A DNA stretch of 36,380 nt from an uncultured Lachnospiraceae bacterium (GCA_905201915.1 CAJKQE010000016.1:1-36380), one strand, 5' to 3'; counted from the stretch's first letter, positions 16,689-25,711 are shown. The notes: generated by a model from the letters alone, not told the origin. Made by a program: numbers and translations.

Positions 16689-19220
16689 TTATTTCATTAT
16701 TTCCTGATAAGAACTATGTTTTTCTAATGCCTGTGTCATTTCTGCCATGGAACTTACATCTCCAATAAGAATAACACCACAAAGTCTGTTATTTAAGAAA
16801 TAATATTTACGATACTGCTTTTTGCCCATATCTTTAAATTCTACTGTTTTATAAATAAGATTTGGATTTTTACCGTTATCACCTGCTGCGAACAGCGCTG
16901 TCTTCATTCCATGGAAACTAAGAGCAGCCGGAACAGTCTCATACACTGCTTCATCTCCTGTAGCGCTTGCACCAGCAACTTTTCCCTGTTCCACTGCCTG
17001 AGGCCAGATTGCATAGTTGATGTTGTTATACTGAGCACAGTCACCACATGCATAAATACCGGAAATATTCGTTTCCATTTTTTCGTTTACAAGAACACCT
17101 CTGTCAATTTCAATACCTGCCTCTTTCGCTAACTGCGTATTGGCACGTACACCACAGGACATAATTACAAGCTCTGCCGGAATAACTTCTCCGCTTCCCA
17201 GTTTTACACCGGTTACATGACTGTCACCCTGAATTTCTTCAATCTGAACACCTGTATGAATTTGAATACCCTGATTTTCACTAATAAGCTTCAGCATATC
17301 TCCTGCCGCATCATCAAGCTGACGTGCCATAAGCTTTGGAGCAAGTTCCAGTACAGTTACATTGCATTTTGCTTTTTTTAATTCCCATGCAGCTTCCAAT
17401 CCTAAAACGCCACCGCCGATTACCACGACATTCTTTACTTCCGGTAACATCTTGTCAATATTTCTGGTGTCTTCCAGACGACGAATTGCTGCCACACCTG
17501 CTTTATCATGTCCTTGAATTGGTGGAATAAAGCTTTCTGAACCAAGAGCATAAACCAACTTTGTGTAAGTAAGCTTCATGCCGCCTTCTAAAAGTACTTC
17601 TTTCTCATTTGTATTGATAGCTTCAATCTGTTTTCCAAGTACAAGATGAATATTTTGCTCTTCATACCATTTTTCATTCTGAATTTCAATCTGTTCTTCT
17701 GTTAAATCTGCCATAAGAGATTTTGTCAGCATTGGACGATTATAAGGACGATATGGCTCATTAGATACCATAACAATAGAGCCTGTCTTATCTCTTTCTC
17801 TGATTGCTGATGCAGCATAAAATCCTGCAGCACCGGAACCCAAAATCACATAAAAGTCCTTTGTATCATTGCTGTAAGTATTTTCTTCTGCTTCTACTTC
17901 TACAAAGTTTTCTTTTCCAACACCGCATACCGGACAAATTTCCATAGAAGAATCAAAAATCTCTCCACACACAAGACATTTTACAAGAGTTCTTGTTCCT
18001 GCTGTCTTCTTCACATTTTCCTTATTCTGTAAGAGACATCCAAAATTGTAACCATAGTCATAAGCATCGATTAAATTATCTTCTCCCGGTTTAAACTTCA
18101 CACGGAAACCTTCATCCGGAACTCTCATCTTTAACTGTTTCAGTCTTTCAATTAAATGTGGTACAGCCTCTCCGCTCCAGCCATAGCTTCCGAAAGCACT
18201 TGCCAGTTTCCCTCCATGAGTTCCTGCAAAAATAGAAGTAGTTAAATCCCAGATTGGTTTTAATGCTTCTCCTACGATAGTAGGGGAACCAAAAAGAATA
18301 CCATCGGCAAATCCCAGCTCTTCCAATACCTTTGCCTGCTCTGCCTCTACCATATCATAGCAGCGCACATCAATATCTCCGCTTTCTTCAATACCCTTTG
18401 CAATGGTCTCTGCCAGCTGTTTTGTATAACCATAAGCGCTTACATAAGGAATAATTACCGTCTTTTTGGGATTTGGATTTACTACTGTACACCATTCCTC
18501 ATAAGTATCCAGCATAAAATCAATTTTTGCATCCAAAACAGGTCCATGTCCTGTACAAATCATAGATACATCCAATTTACGCACTCTATCTAAAGCTTTT
18601 TTCATATATGGCTTGAAAGGTCCAATAATATTATCAAAATAATATTTTGTAGCTCTCATGTAGCCTTCCTGATCTGTTACCTTGCTTACTAAAACATCAT
18701 GAAAACCATAATGTGAGCCAAAGGAATCGCAAGTTACTAAAATCTGTTCTTCCTCAATGTAAGTATACATGGTATCCGGCCAATGCAGATTTGGCACAAC
18801 CAAGAATTTCAGTGTTTTATCACCGATTTTCATCTCCTGATTATCCTTTACTACAATAGCAGTAAATTCTCCATTTACAATATCCTTCAAAAAGTTTACA
18901 GCACAGCCTGTTGCTATAATTTTCATTCCCGGATTGATTTCCAGAAGTTTTTCCACACTTCCTGCATGATCCGGCTCTGTATGACTGACTACCAGATAAT
19001 CAATTTTTGTTACATCTGTAAGCTCTTTCAACTTTTCTAAATATTCGTCAAAAAATTTTGCTTTTGCTGTTTCAAATAAAACAGTCTTGTCTCCAGCCTT
19101 CATAACATAAGAATTGTAAGTTGTTCCGAATTCTGTATACATTATAATGTCAAACACACGTAAATTATCGTCTACAATCCCTGTCCAATAAAAATTCTCT
19201 CTCAATTTCAGTGATTCCAT
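16689..19220 (-). CDS. flavodiiron protein-rubredoxin-NADH:rubredoxin oxidoreductase fusion
   Basis: An 843-aa cytosolic fusion that should reduce O2 (or NO) to water using NADH in a single chain. Residues 1-245 are the beta-lactamase-like diiron domain with a complete ligand set: H80, E82, D84, H85, H145, D164, H224. Residues about 253-400 are an FMN flavodoxin domain (YVSAYGYTKQLAETIAKG). Residues 412-435 are a rubredoxin-like Zn/Fe knuckle with C414, C417, C428 and C431, much shorter between the Cys pairs than classic rubredoxin. Residues 455-843 are an FAD/NAD oxidoreductase (GSGAAG, VIGGGVLGLEAA, GIYACGDCAQ). GGGGG precedes the start. It is monocistronic, and an oxygen-defence role fits a strict anaerobe. 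Confidence 0.95.
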   Translation of the reverse strand: MESLKLRENFYWTGIVDDNLRVFDIIMYTEFGTTYNSYVMKAGDKTVLFETAKAKFFDEYLEKLKELTDVTKIDYLVVSHTEPDHAGSVEKLLEINPGMKIIATGCAVNFLKDIVNGEFTAIVVKDNQEMKIGDKTLKFLVVPNLHWPDTMYTYIEEEQILVTCDSFGSHYGFHDVLVSKVTDQEGYMRATKYYFDNIIGPFKPYMKKALDRVRKLDVSMICTGHGPVLDAKIDFMLDTYEEWCTVVNPNPKKTVIIPYVSAYGYTKQLAETIAKGIEESGDIDVRCYDMVEAEQAKVLEELGFADGILFGSPTIVGEALKPIWDLTTSIFAGTHGGKLASAFGSYGWSGEAVPHLIERLKQLKMRVPDEGFRVKFKPGEDNLIDAYDYGYNFGCLLQNKENVKKTAGTRTLVKCLVCGEIFDSSMEICPVCGVGKENFVEVEAEENTYSNDTKDFYVILGSGAAGFYAASAIRERDKTGSIVMVSNEPYRPYNRPMLTKSLMADLTEEQIEIQNEKWYEEQNIHLVLGKQIEAINTNEKEVLLEGGMKLTYTKLVYALGSESFIPPIQGHDKAGVAAIRRLEDTRNIDKMLPEVKNVVVIGGGVLGLEAAWELKKAKCNVTVLELAPKLMARQLDDAAGDMLKLISENQGIQIHTGVQIEEIQGDSHVTGVKLGSGEVIPAELVIMSCGVRANTQLAKEAGIEIDRGVLVNEKMETNISGIYACGDCAQYNNINYAIWPQAVEQGKVAGASATGDEAVYETVPAALSFHGMKTALFAAGDNGKNPNLIYKTVEFKDMGKKQYRKYYFLNNRLCGVILIGDVSSMAEMTQALEKHSSYQEIMK

Positions 19221-19314
19221 TTTGGAAACCCCCTTTATGTGTATTTACAGATCGTTTTTCCGCTGTTATCTATAGTATAATACTAACTGGACAAAAATAC
19301 TACTGTTTTTTTCT

Positions 19315-21969
19315 CTATTCGAATTTTTTCCTTCCCAGTCGTACATCTTCCATAAATTCTTCCCACTCTTTTGGAAGACTATCAAACAGATAAGTCCCAC
19401 TTTTTTTCTGCTTTTCAATATAAAATTCTCGAATTTCCTCTTTCATCTGACTGATTTCATCCAATAAATTTTTCGCTGACATTCGAGACGCTCCCTGTCC
19501 TAAAATAATCACCTGTTCCATTGCATCTGAGGTGGCAACTGTTACATGATATTTCCGTCCAATTTCATGAACCGTTTTCTCAATATACTGATCGGCTGTC
19601 TCAGCTTCCTTTGTATAAACCACATAAATATTGTGATATTTCTGCACAGACCCTTGATTTCCCTCTACCTTATAAGCATCAAATACTAAAATTAATGTAC
19701 ATTTCTTATACCCTTGATAATTACAAAGAATATCCATCAACTTACTTCTTGCAGCTTCAATATTTACTTTTGCCAGTTCGTTTAAATCCTCCCACGCAAA
19801 AATAATATTATATCCATCTACCAAAAGATATTCCTTCTCCACCTGCTTTTGGGGTGGTCTTGCTTCTCCTGTCTTTGCTGTAATAGTACGGGAAGTTTTT
19901 TGAAATCCATTCCTTTCCCGCTTTATAGGGCCATAAGTTCTCGTAAAGATTTCCTCTAATTCTTGTTCATCCAATCGAATTTGAGAAAAACTTGTCCGTG
20001 GTTCTTTTTCTGCCAATTTTTCCTTTGGCTTACTCCATCCCGTATCAATATGGGCATATTCTTCTACTTTATCCCAGCTTACGTTAAAGCCTGCCCCATG
20101 CGAACAAAAAACAGAACCTGTAGGATTTTCCAAATCACTTTCTGAATTATAATTTATCTTTGCAAGGACTTCTTCTGTATTATGACAATGCTCATATCCC
20201 TTTAAAGAACAAAACAGCCTTCCTGTTCCTCTTGTATAGGAAATCACTTCTCTTTGATATCCCCGCATCGTTACCACAGGTGCTTCTCCGATGAGGACAC
20301 ACATCTCCCCATCTGTCTTTGGTGATTCAAAGCTTCCATACATTTTTTGAATATCTGTCATGGCTCTGCCTATCATATCCTGTGGCACTTCCAGTCTATA
20401 TTCATATACCGGTTCCAATAAAATGCTCTTTGCTTTTTTCAATCCCTGACGTACCGCACGATAGGTTGCCTGTCTGAAATCTCCGCCTTCTGTGTGTTTT
20501 GTATGGGCTTTTCCTGCAATCAAGGTAATTTTCATATCTGTAATTTCTGAGCCGGTAAGTACACCTCTGTGAACCTTTTCTTCTAAGTGAGTAAGAACCA
20601 GCCTCTGCCAATTTCTGTCCAACATATCCTCACTGCAATCTGAGGCAAATTCCAATCCACTGCCACGCTTTAAAGGCTCCAGCAACAGATGCACCTCTGC
20701 ATAATGACGCAAAGGCTCAAAATGTCCAATTCCCTCTATTTTATCTGTAATGGTTTCTTTATACACAATACTGCCTGAACCAAATTCTACAGAAATTCCA
20801 AAACGCTCCTGTATCATACTTTTTAAAATTTCAATCTGTACTTCTCCCATAACCTGTGCATGGATTTCTCCTAACTGCTCATTCCATAAAATATGCAATA
20901 AAGGTTCTTCTTCCTCCAGTTCACGAAGTTTTCGGAGCATATTATGCACATCACATCCATCAGGAAGCTGAATTTCATAAGTAAGTACCGGAGCCAAAAC
21001 CGGTTCTTTTCCTGCCTGTTCTGCTCCCAGACACTCTCCTGCAAAAGTGTGAGAAAGCCCTGTTACCGCACATATACTTCCTGAAAGAGCCTCATTTACA
21101 GAAGAAAATCCTGCTCCGTCATACACACGGATTTGGTCTGCCTTTTCCTCCCAGTCTCTTCCCTTAATTATCTGTTTCACCTTCAAGCTTCCACCTGTAA
21201 CTTTTAAATGTGTCAGTCTGTTTCCTTTTTCATCTCTGGAAATTTTAAACACCTTTGCGCCAAATGTATCACCATATTGAGGACATTTTGTGTATATATC
21301 CAATCCTTCTAAAAATTCCTGAATTCCCTGAAGTTTTAATGCCGAACCGAAATAGCAGGGAAAAACCTGCCGTCTTCTTATCATCTTCTGAATATCTGAT
21401 GTAGGGACTTCTCCCTGTTCTAAATATTTTTCAAGAACTTCATCATCACAAACTGCCAGTTCTTCCAAAAATTCAGAATTGTTTTCCTTAGAAAAAGTAA
21501 AATCAACACAGGCTTTATCCAACCTGCTTTGCAGTTCCAAAAGCAGGTTCTCTCTATCAGTTCCCTCCTGATCCATTTTATTAACAAAAAGAAACACCGG
21601 AATTTCATATTCCTTCAATAACTTCCACAAAGTCTGTACATGTCCCTGCACGCCATCAGCGCCACTAATTACAAGAATTGCATAATCCAACACCTGTAGT
21701 GTTCTTTCCATTTCTGCTGAAAAGTCCACATGTCCCGGTGTATCCAAAAGAACAACTTTCTTCTTGTTTAATGTAAAACCTGCCTGCTTGGAAAAAATAG
21801 TAATGCCTCTCTCTTTTTCCAAAGCATAGGTATCCAAAAATGCATCCTGATGATCTACACGCCCTACTTTTCGAATACTGCCTGTATGATATAAAATTCC
21901 CTCCGCAAGGGTTGTCTTTCCTGCATCAACATGAGCTAAAATACCCACTGCCAAATGATTTGTTTCCAT
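19315..21969 (-). CDS. TetM-like translational GTPase fused to Rae1/YacP-like NYN endoribonuclease
   Basis: An 884-aa two-enzyme fusion. Residues 1-650 follow EF-G/TetM domain order: G1 AHVDAGKTT (12-20), G2 RGITI (54-58), G3 DTPGH (76-80), G4 NKMD (130-133), G5 GSALK (208-212), then domains II-V with a C-terminal LKGYEHC segment like TetM. Residues 711-884 match YacP/Rae1, the ribosome-associated NYN nuclease, with all four acidic residues: D718 (LLVDGYN), D764 (LVFDAY), D793 (ADQYIE), D815 (TSD). The domain IV loop that displaces tetracycline in TetM (YSPVS) is replaced by HTKHT at about 489-493. A likely role is ribosome A-site entry coupled to mRNA cleavage; classical tetracycline resistance is less likely. 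AGGAG precedes the start. Confidence 0.88.
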   Translation of the reverse strand: METNHLAVGILAHVDAGKTTLAEGILYHTGSIRKVGRVDHQDAFLDTYALEKERGITIFSKQAGFTLNKKKVVLLDTPGHVDFSAEMERTLQVLDYAILVISGADGVQGHVQTLWKLLKEYEIPVFLFVNKMDQEGTDRENLLLELQSRLDKACVDFTFSKENNSEFLEELAVCDDEVLEKYLEQGEVPTSDIQKMIRRRQVFPCYFGSALKLQGIQEFLEGLDIYTKCPQYGDTFGAKVFKISRDEKGNRLTHLKVTGGSLKVKQIIKGRDWEEKADQIRVYDGAGFSSVNEALSGSICAVTGLSHTFAGECLGAEQAGKEPVLAPVLTYEIQLPDGCDVHNMLRKLRELEEEEPLLHILWNEQLGEIHAQVMGEVQIEILKSMIQERFGISVEFGSGSIVYKETITDKIEGIGHFEPLRHYAEVHLLLEPLKRGSGLEFASDCSEDMLDRNWQRLVLTHLEEKVHRGVLTGSEITDMKITLIAGKAHTKHTEGGDFRQATYRAVRQGLKKAKSILLEPVYEYRLEVPQDMIGRAMTDIQKMYGSFESPKTDGEMCVLIGEAPVVTMRGYQREVISYTRGTGRLFCSLKGYEHCHNTEEVLAKINYNSESDLENPTGSVFCSHGAGFNVSWDKVEEYAHIDTGWSKPKEKLAEKEPRTSFSQIRLDEQELEEIFTRTYGPIKRERNGFQKTSRTITAKTGEARPPQKQVEKEYLLVDGYNIIFAWEDLNELAKVNIEAARSKLMDILCNYQGYKKCTLILVFDAYKVEGNQGSVQKYHNIYVVYTKEAETADQYIEKTVHEIGRKYHVTVATSDAMEQVIILGQGASRMSAKNLLDEISQMKEEIREFYIEKQKKSGTYLFDSLPKEWEEFMEDVRLGRKKFE

Positions 21970-22049
21970 AATTTTCTCCTACACTTCTATTATCAATTTG
22001 GACAATAGTAATGTTCTAAGCATATTCTATTGGCAAATAAAATGTGTGC

Positions 22050-23375
22050 TTAGATTTTTCTTAACCTTTTGTAATATAAAAATCCTGCCAAGTCAGCCAG
22101 CCCCCACCCAATAGGTACAGACCACCAAATTCCTGTTACTCCGATTTGTGGAATTGCAGACAGTACATAAGCCAGCGCTACTCGCGTTCCAAGGGAAATT
22201 ATGGTAAGCACTAATGACATCCCCGGCTTTTTTACTGCCCTATAGTATCCATACAGCAAAAACAGACAAGCAATTCCGGTGTAAAAAGCACCTTCTATCC
22301 GCAGATACTCCACTCCTGCATTCAAAATTGCCGTTTCCTCAGGTCTTATAAAAATCATCATCAAAGGTCTTGCAAAAATAAATACCACCGCAGAAATACA
22401 CAGAGAAAATCCCACAGAAAGACAGACTGCTTTCTTAATTCCGTTTTTTATTCTATCTTCTCTCCCCGCTCCATAATTCTGAGCTACAAAAGTAGAAAAC
22501 GCATTTCCAAAATCCTGCACCGGCATATAAGCAAAAGAGTCAATTTTTACAGCTGCTGCAAAAGCCGCCATAATCACTGTTCCAAAGCTGTTTACAAGTC
22601 CCTGTACCATGAGAATTCCTAAATTCATCACAGATTGCTGCAAACAAGTCAAAAAAGAAAATTGCCCGATTGCTTTCATCATTTCTTTTTTCGGACGTAT
22701 ATATTTTTTAATTTCATGAAAATAAGGCAGCTTTATTCCGCTGTAAAGAAATATTCCAATCCCCGCCACATACTGTGAAAACACGGTAGCTGCTGCTACC
22801 CCTGCTACACCCCATTTAAGTCCCAACACAAACCATAAATCCAAAATAATATTCAACACTGCACTCACCGCCAGAAACATTAACGGTGCCATAGAGTTTC
22901 CCACAGCGCGAAGTAAAGATGCAAAATAATTATATAAAAAAGAAGCAAAAATCCCACAGAAAACAATCCATAGATACTCTTTCATTATGTCATAAATTTC
23001 TTCGGGAACTTGCAAAAAATTCATAATCGGGTGAATACATAGAAAAACAATTACATTCACTACCAAAGCCACTACTAAAATCAGCCAAAATGCAGCTACC
23101 ATACTTTCTTTTAATTTTTCTTCATTTTTTTCACCATAATAAATGGAAAAAACTGCTCCGCTCCCCATGGATAAGCCCAAAAGTATAGATGTCAAAAACG
23201 TCATCAAAGTGTAAGACGAACCAACTGCCGCTAAAGCCTCTGCTCCCAAAAAACGCCCTACAATTAAAGTATCTGCTATGTTATAAAATTGCTGCAACAA
23301 GTTCCCCGCAATCATGGGCATTGCAAAAAGCAATAATGTCTTTGTAATAGAACCTTGTGTTAAATCTTTCTGCAT
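22050..23375 (-). CDS. MATE-family efflux transporter
   Basis: A 441-aa inner-membrane antiporter with twelve hydrophobic segments in two homologous halves. The first half opens with the family signature FAMPMIAGNLLQQFYNIADTLIVGRFLGAEALAAVGSS, which is typical of NorM/DinF-type MATE proteins of Firmicutes. It would exchange Na+ or H+ for cationic drugs or metabolites; the substrate is unknown. AAGGAG precedes the start by 7 nt. It stands alone, divergent from mecA. Confidence 0.94.
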   Translation of the reverse strand: MQKDLTQGSITKTLLLFAMPMIAGNLLQQFYNIADTLIVGRFLGAEALAAVGSSYTLMTFLTSILLGLSMGSGAVFSIYYGEKNEEKLKESMVAAFWLILVVALVVNVIVFLCIHPIMNFLQVPEEIYDIMKEYLWIVFCGIFASFLYNYFASLLRAVGNSMAPLMFLAVSAVLNIILDLWFVLGLKWGVAGVAAATVFSQYVAGIGIFLYSGIKLPYFHEIKKYIRPKKEMMKAIGQFSFLTCLQQSVMNLGILMVQGLVNSFGTVIMAAFAAAVKIDSFAYMPVQDFGNAFSTFVAQNYGAGREDRIKNGIKKAVCLSVGFSLCISAVVFIFARPLMMIFIRPEETAILNAGVEYLRIEGAFYTGIACLFLLYGYYRAVKKPGMSLVLTIISLGTRVALAYVLSAIPQIGVTGIWWSVPIGWGLADLAGFLYYKRLRKI

Positions 23376-23443
23376 GGTACACTCCTTCCGCTGTCTTCTA
23401 TTTTACCATAATCAACCAGATTATGAAAAGTAACTATTCCGTC

Positions 23444-23473
23444 TTTACAAGCTTATCACGCATAGTATATAAT
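23444..23473 (+). promoter_or_regulatory. mecA promoter
   Basis: -35 TTTACA (23444-23449) and -10 TATAAT (23468-23473), 18 bp apart, about 50 bp before the mecA start. Confidence 0.6.
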
Positions 23474-23524
23474 GTAAAAGAGAAAATAGCATCTTTAGAT
23501 AATAAACAGACAGGATGTGATGTT

Positions 23525-24283
23525 ATGAAAATAGAAAAAATTAATGAAAATCAGATACGCTGTACACTGACAAAAGAGGATTTAGAAGCAAGACAGCTCC
23601 GTTTAAGTGAACTGGCGTATGGAAGTGATAAAGCAAAAGAACTTTTTCGAGATATGATGCAGCAGGCAAATTTGCAATTTGGCTTTGAAGCAAATGATAT
23701 ACCTCTGATGATTGAAGCAATTCCTATTTCTTCAGAAAGTATTATCCTGATTATTTCTAAAGTAGAAGATCCGGAGGAACTGGATACTCGCTTTTCTAAG
23801 TTTACCCCATTTGGTGAACCTTCTTCTGAACCTTCACCTGCTATTGAAATGGAAGGAGCCGATGATATTCTGGATCTCTTTGCCAAAATTTACAAAGCCA
23901 GTGAAGAACAGAAAAAGAAAAAAGAAAAACGTGAAAAGAAAGAAATCGTTTCTCAGGAACCCGAGGCAAATCCCCCTTCTGAACATATCAATTTAAGACG
24001 GGAGTATGTTTTTCCTGATTTAGACACTGTTATTGAAGCAGCCCACGGACTAAACAATTTTTTCCAAGGCTTTAGTTCCCTGTATAAAGATAAAAAAGCA
24101 GATACTTATTCCCTGCTTCTTCATCAGGATCAGACTTCACCAGAAGATTTTAATCGTGTTTGCAATATGCTTTCTGAATATGGCAGCGGCAAAAAGCTAT
24201 CACCTGCCAGAGAAGCTTTTCTTGCAGAGCACGAAGGATGTATTCTCCCTACCGAAGCTTTGCAAAAGTTGATACTCATCTAG
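23525..24283 (+). CDS. mecA: MecA-like adaptor protein for ClpC
   Basis: A 252-aa adaptor protein. The N-terminal 80 residues (MKIEKINENQIRCTLTKEDLEARQL...ELFRDMMQQA) match the substrate-binding domain of MecA. A charged low-complexity linker (EEQKKKKEKREKKE, about 120-137) follows, then a C-terminal domain from about 155 to the end (VFPDLDTVIEAAHGL...YSLLLHQ...EDFNRVCNMLSEYG) that in MecA docks on ClpC. The start is set at MKIEK, with AGGATG upstream. Upstream in-frame codons lie within the promoter. It delivers proteins to ClpCP proteolysis. clpC is outside the window. Confidence 0.92.
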   Translation: MKIEKINENQIRCTLTKEDLEARQLRLSELAYGSDKAKELFRDMMQQANLQFGFEANDIPLMIEAIPISSESIILIISKVEDPEELDTRFSKFTPFGEPSSEPSPAIEMEGADDILDLFAKIYKASEEQKKKKEKREKKEIVSQEPEANPPSEHINLRREYVFPDLDTVIEAAHGLNNFFQGFSSLYKDKKADTYSLLLHQDQTSPEDFNRVCNMLSEYGSGKKLSPAREAFLAEHEGCILPTEALQKLILI

Positions 24284-24289
24284 GATGCT

Positions 24290-24333
24290 AAAAGGAGCTA
24301 TCGTAATATTCTTTACGACAGCTCCTTTTCTTA
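24290..24333. terminator. bidirectional terminator between mecA and DUF1858 gene
   Basis: Stem AAAAGGAGCTATCGTAA/TTACGACAGCTCCTTTT with one mismatch, flanked by T-rich runs on both strands. Confidence 0.88.
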
Positions 24334-24374
24334 TTTCACAGAAGTATTTTCAACATTCCGTAAAATACTTTTAA

Positions 24375-24575
24375 TTATTTATTTTCTAAAAAATCGTTAA
24401 TCTGAGCAACTAACATATCACCATCAATTCCGTGAACCATAGCTGCCTCTGCAAGACTTTCTCCCTGTGCGGAAGGGCATCCAATGCAGTGCATACCAGA
24501 TCTCATGAGAATTGGAATAATATTTTCATCTAAACGGATTAACTCACCAATTGTCATATCTGCTGTTACTTTCAT
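24375..24575 (-). CDS. DUF1858, hybrid-cluster-protein-associated redox disulfide protein
   Basis: A 66-aa protein that fits the DUF1858/TIGR03980 family. It shows the defining MHCIGCPSAQGESLAEAAMVHGID motif, with C31 and C34 as a likely redox disulfide or metal pair. AAGGAGG lies 6 nt before this start; the longer upstream reading lacks one. Family members are found next to hybrid-cluster (prismane) proteins, but none is here. The divergent neighbour is an 8Fe ferredoxin, which fits a redox role. Confidence 0.9.
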   Translation of the reverse strand: MKVTADMTIGELIRLDENIIPILMRSGMHCIGCPSAQGESLAEAAMVHGIDGDMLVAQINDFLENK

Positions 24576-24669
24576 GAATTGTTCCTCCTTGTTCTGTTTT
24601 ATAAATTTTATTATAATCGCTTTCCTTCTTATGTTCAACTCTTTTTCTATATTGTTTCTAAATTAAGAC

Positions 24670-24698
24670 TTGTATTATAGAAGTAAATATATTAGAAT
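24670..24698 (+). promoter_or_regulatory. ferredoxin promoter
   Basis: -35 TTGTAT (24670-24675) and -10 TAGAAT (24693-24698), 17 bp apart. A perfect 7-bp hairpin CTGAATT/AATTCAG (24710-24727) lies in the 5' leader just before AAAGGAGG (24733-24740), and may stabilise the mRNA. Confidence 0.6.
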
Positions 24699-24748
24699 AC
24701 ACCTAAGAACTGAATTCTTAAATTCAGAATATAAAGGAGGATATGATC

Positions 24749-24919
24749 ATGGCATACGTAATTACAGATGAATGTGTAAGCTGCGGAACATGCGCTGGTG
24801 AATGCCCAGTTGAAGCTATTTCCGAAGGTGATGACAAATACGTTATCGACGCTGATACATGCGTTGACTGCGGAACATGCGCTGGTGTTTGTCCAACAGA
24901 AGCTATCGTTGAAGGCTAA
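24749..24919 (+). CDS. 2[4Fe-4S] clostridial-type ferredoxin
   Basis: A 56-aa low-potential electron carrier translated directly from the sequence. The two cluster motifs are CVSCGTCAGECP and CVDCGTCAGVCP, giving eight cluster-binding Cys in the usual CxxCxxCxxxC(P) pattern, twice. It is very acidic (EGDDKYVIDAD), as expected for a soluble ferredoxin. AAAGGAGG lies 8 nt before the ATG. Codon choice is strongly biased (GAA, GCT, GGT, ACA), which suggests high expression. It has its own promoter and terminator. Confidence 0.97.
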   Translation: MAYVITDECVSCGTCAGECPVEAISEGDDKYVIDADTCVDCGTCAGVCPTEAIVEG

Positions 24920-24930
24920 TATTTTTTAGA

Positions 24931-24972
24931 AAAGAGGCAGAACTTATAAAGTCCTGCCTCTTCCCTTTTTTC
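24931..24972. terminator. ferredoxin terminator
   Basis: Fourteen-bp stem AAGAGGCAG-x-ACTT/AAGT-x-CTGCCTCTT with a 3-nt loop, then CCCTTTTTT. It separates ferredoxin from the convergent MerR-type gene and may serve both. Confidence 0.9.
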
Positions 24973-24976
24973 AACT

Positions 24977-25414
24977 TCATCTTCTTTGAAATATCCCCTT
25001 CTTTTTGGAATTTTTCTTTTCAAAAGCAGCAGCTACTTCACGCCTTGATTGCTGATAATTACGAATTCTTTCATCTAATTTCTTATACCGCTCTTCTCCC
25101 GTTTTTTTCTCTTTTAACTGTGCCTTTACAAGCTTACTTATAATCTCCATAAATTCTGCAGAAATTTTACTCTCATCTTTCGGTTTCTCGTAAAAAAGAT
25201 TAGCCAGTTTTCCAATTTCTTTTAATGAATATCCTTTTCTCTTTAGTTCTTTAATACTCAAAAAAACCTGAATATCCCATCGGGTGTAGTATCTGTGTCC
25301 CAACTCGTTTCTCTTAATAGGAAGTTTCATTTCTTCCTCCCAGTACCTAAGTACATGAGATTGAAGTTCTAAAATTCCTACTGCTTCCGAAACGGAGTAA
25401 ACGGTCTCCTGCAT
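24977..25414 (-). CDS. MerR-type HTH regulator
   Basis: A 145-aa protein. The N-terminal 70 residues form a winged HTH of the MerR superfamily (YSVSEAVGILELQSHVLRYWEEEM ... RYYTRWDIQVFLSIKELKRKGYSLKEIGKL). The remainder is a helical, highly basic tail (GEERYKKLDERIRNYQQSRREVAAAFEKKNSKKK) predicted to be a coiled coil. There is no Cys pair for metal sensing and no effector domain. AAAGG precedes the start. Its targets are unknown; it is divergent from the thiC leader. Confidence 0.8.
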   Translation of the reverse strand: MQETVYSVSEAVGILELQSHVLRYWEEEMKLPIKRNELGHRYYTRWDIQVFLSIKELKRKGYSLKEIGKLANLFYEKPKDESKISAEFMEIISKLVKAQLKEKKTGEERYKKLDERIRNYQQSRREVAAAFEKKNSKKKGIFQRR

Positions 25415-25495
25415 ACTTTAACCCCTTTCTCACTTTCTCTTAATTATTATAACAAACACACTTTAAAATGCAAGAAAATACGTTCGACAAAAACA

Positions 25496-25524
25496 TTGAC
25501 AAGTCCCCATAGCAGTGCTACACT
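25496..25524 (+). promoter_or_regulatory. thiC promoter
   Basis: Consensus -35 TTGACA (25496-25501) and -10 TACACT (25519-25524), 17 bp apart. It is placed so that the transcript starts just before the TPP riboswitch. Confidence 0.8.
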
Positions 25525-25534
25525 GAAAAAAAAC

Positions 25535-25613
25535 AACCAGGGAGCCTAAGGGCTGAGAGGAAGTCTGACTTCGACCTGTATTACCTGATTTGGATTATGC
25601 CAACGTAGGGAGT
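25535..25613 (+). ncRNA. TPP riboswitch (THI element)
   Basis: The conserved core is plain: GGGAGCC then GGCTGAGAGG (25551-25560), a variable hairpin AAGTCTGACTT, CGACC, ACCTGATTTGGATTATGCC (pyrophosphate helix) and AACGTAGGGA (to 25611). It binds thiamine pyrophosphate and turns off thiC downstream. Confidence 0.95.
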
Positions 25614-25630
25614 TTATACTAGCATTTACA

Positions 25631-25668
25631 GTGTCCGTATACCCTTTTTTTGGTACGGGCACTTTTTC
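25631..25668 (+). terminator. riboswitch-controlled terminator
   Basis: Stem GTGTCCGTA(TA)CC/GGTACGGGCAC followed by TTTTT, 20 nt downstream of the TPP aptamer. This is the expression platform: with TPP bound, transcription should stop before thiC. Confidence 0.85.
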
Positions 25669-25711
25669 TATTTCGGGGAGTTTTTTAATAAAATAAGATT
25701 GGAGAATGAAC

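Noticed and set aside
19315..21969. Calling the GTPase fusion a tetracycline resistance gene
   Set aside because: Overall fold is TetM-like, but the domain IV tip that displaces the drug is replaced and a ribonuclease domain is attached.
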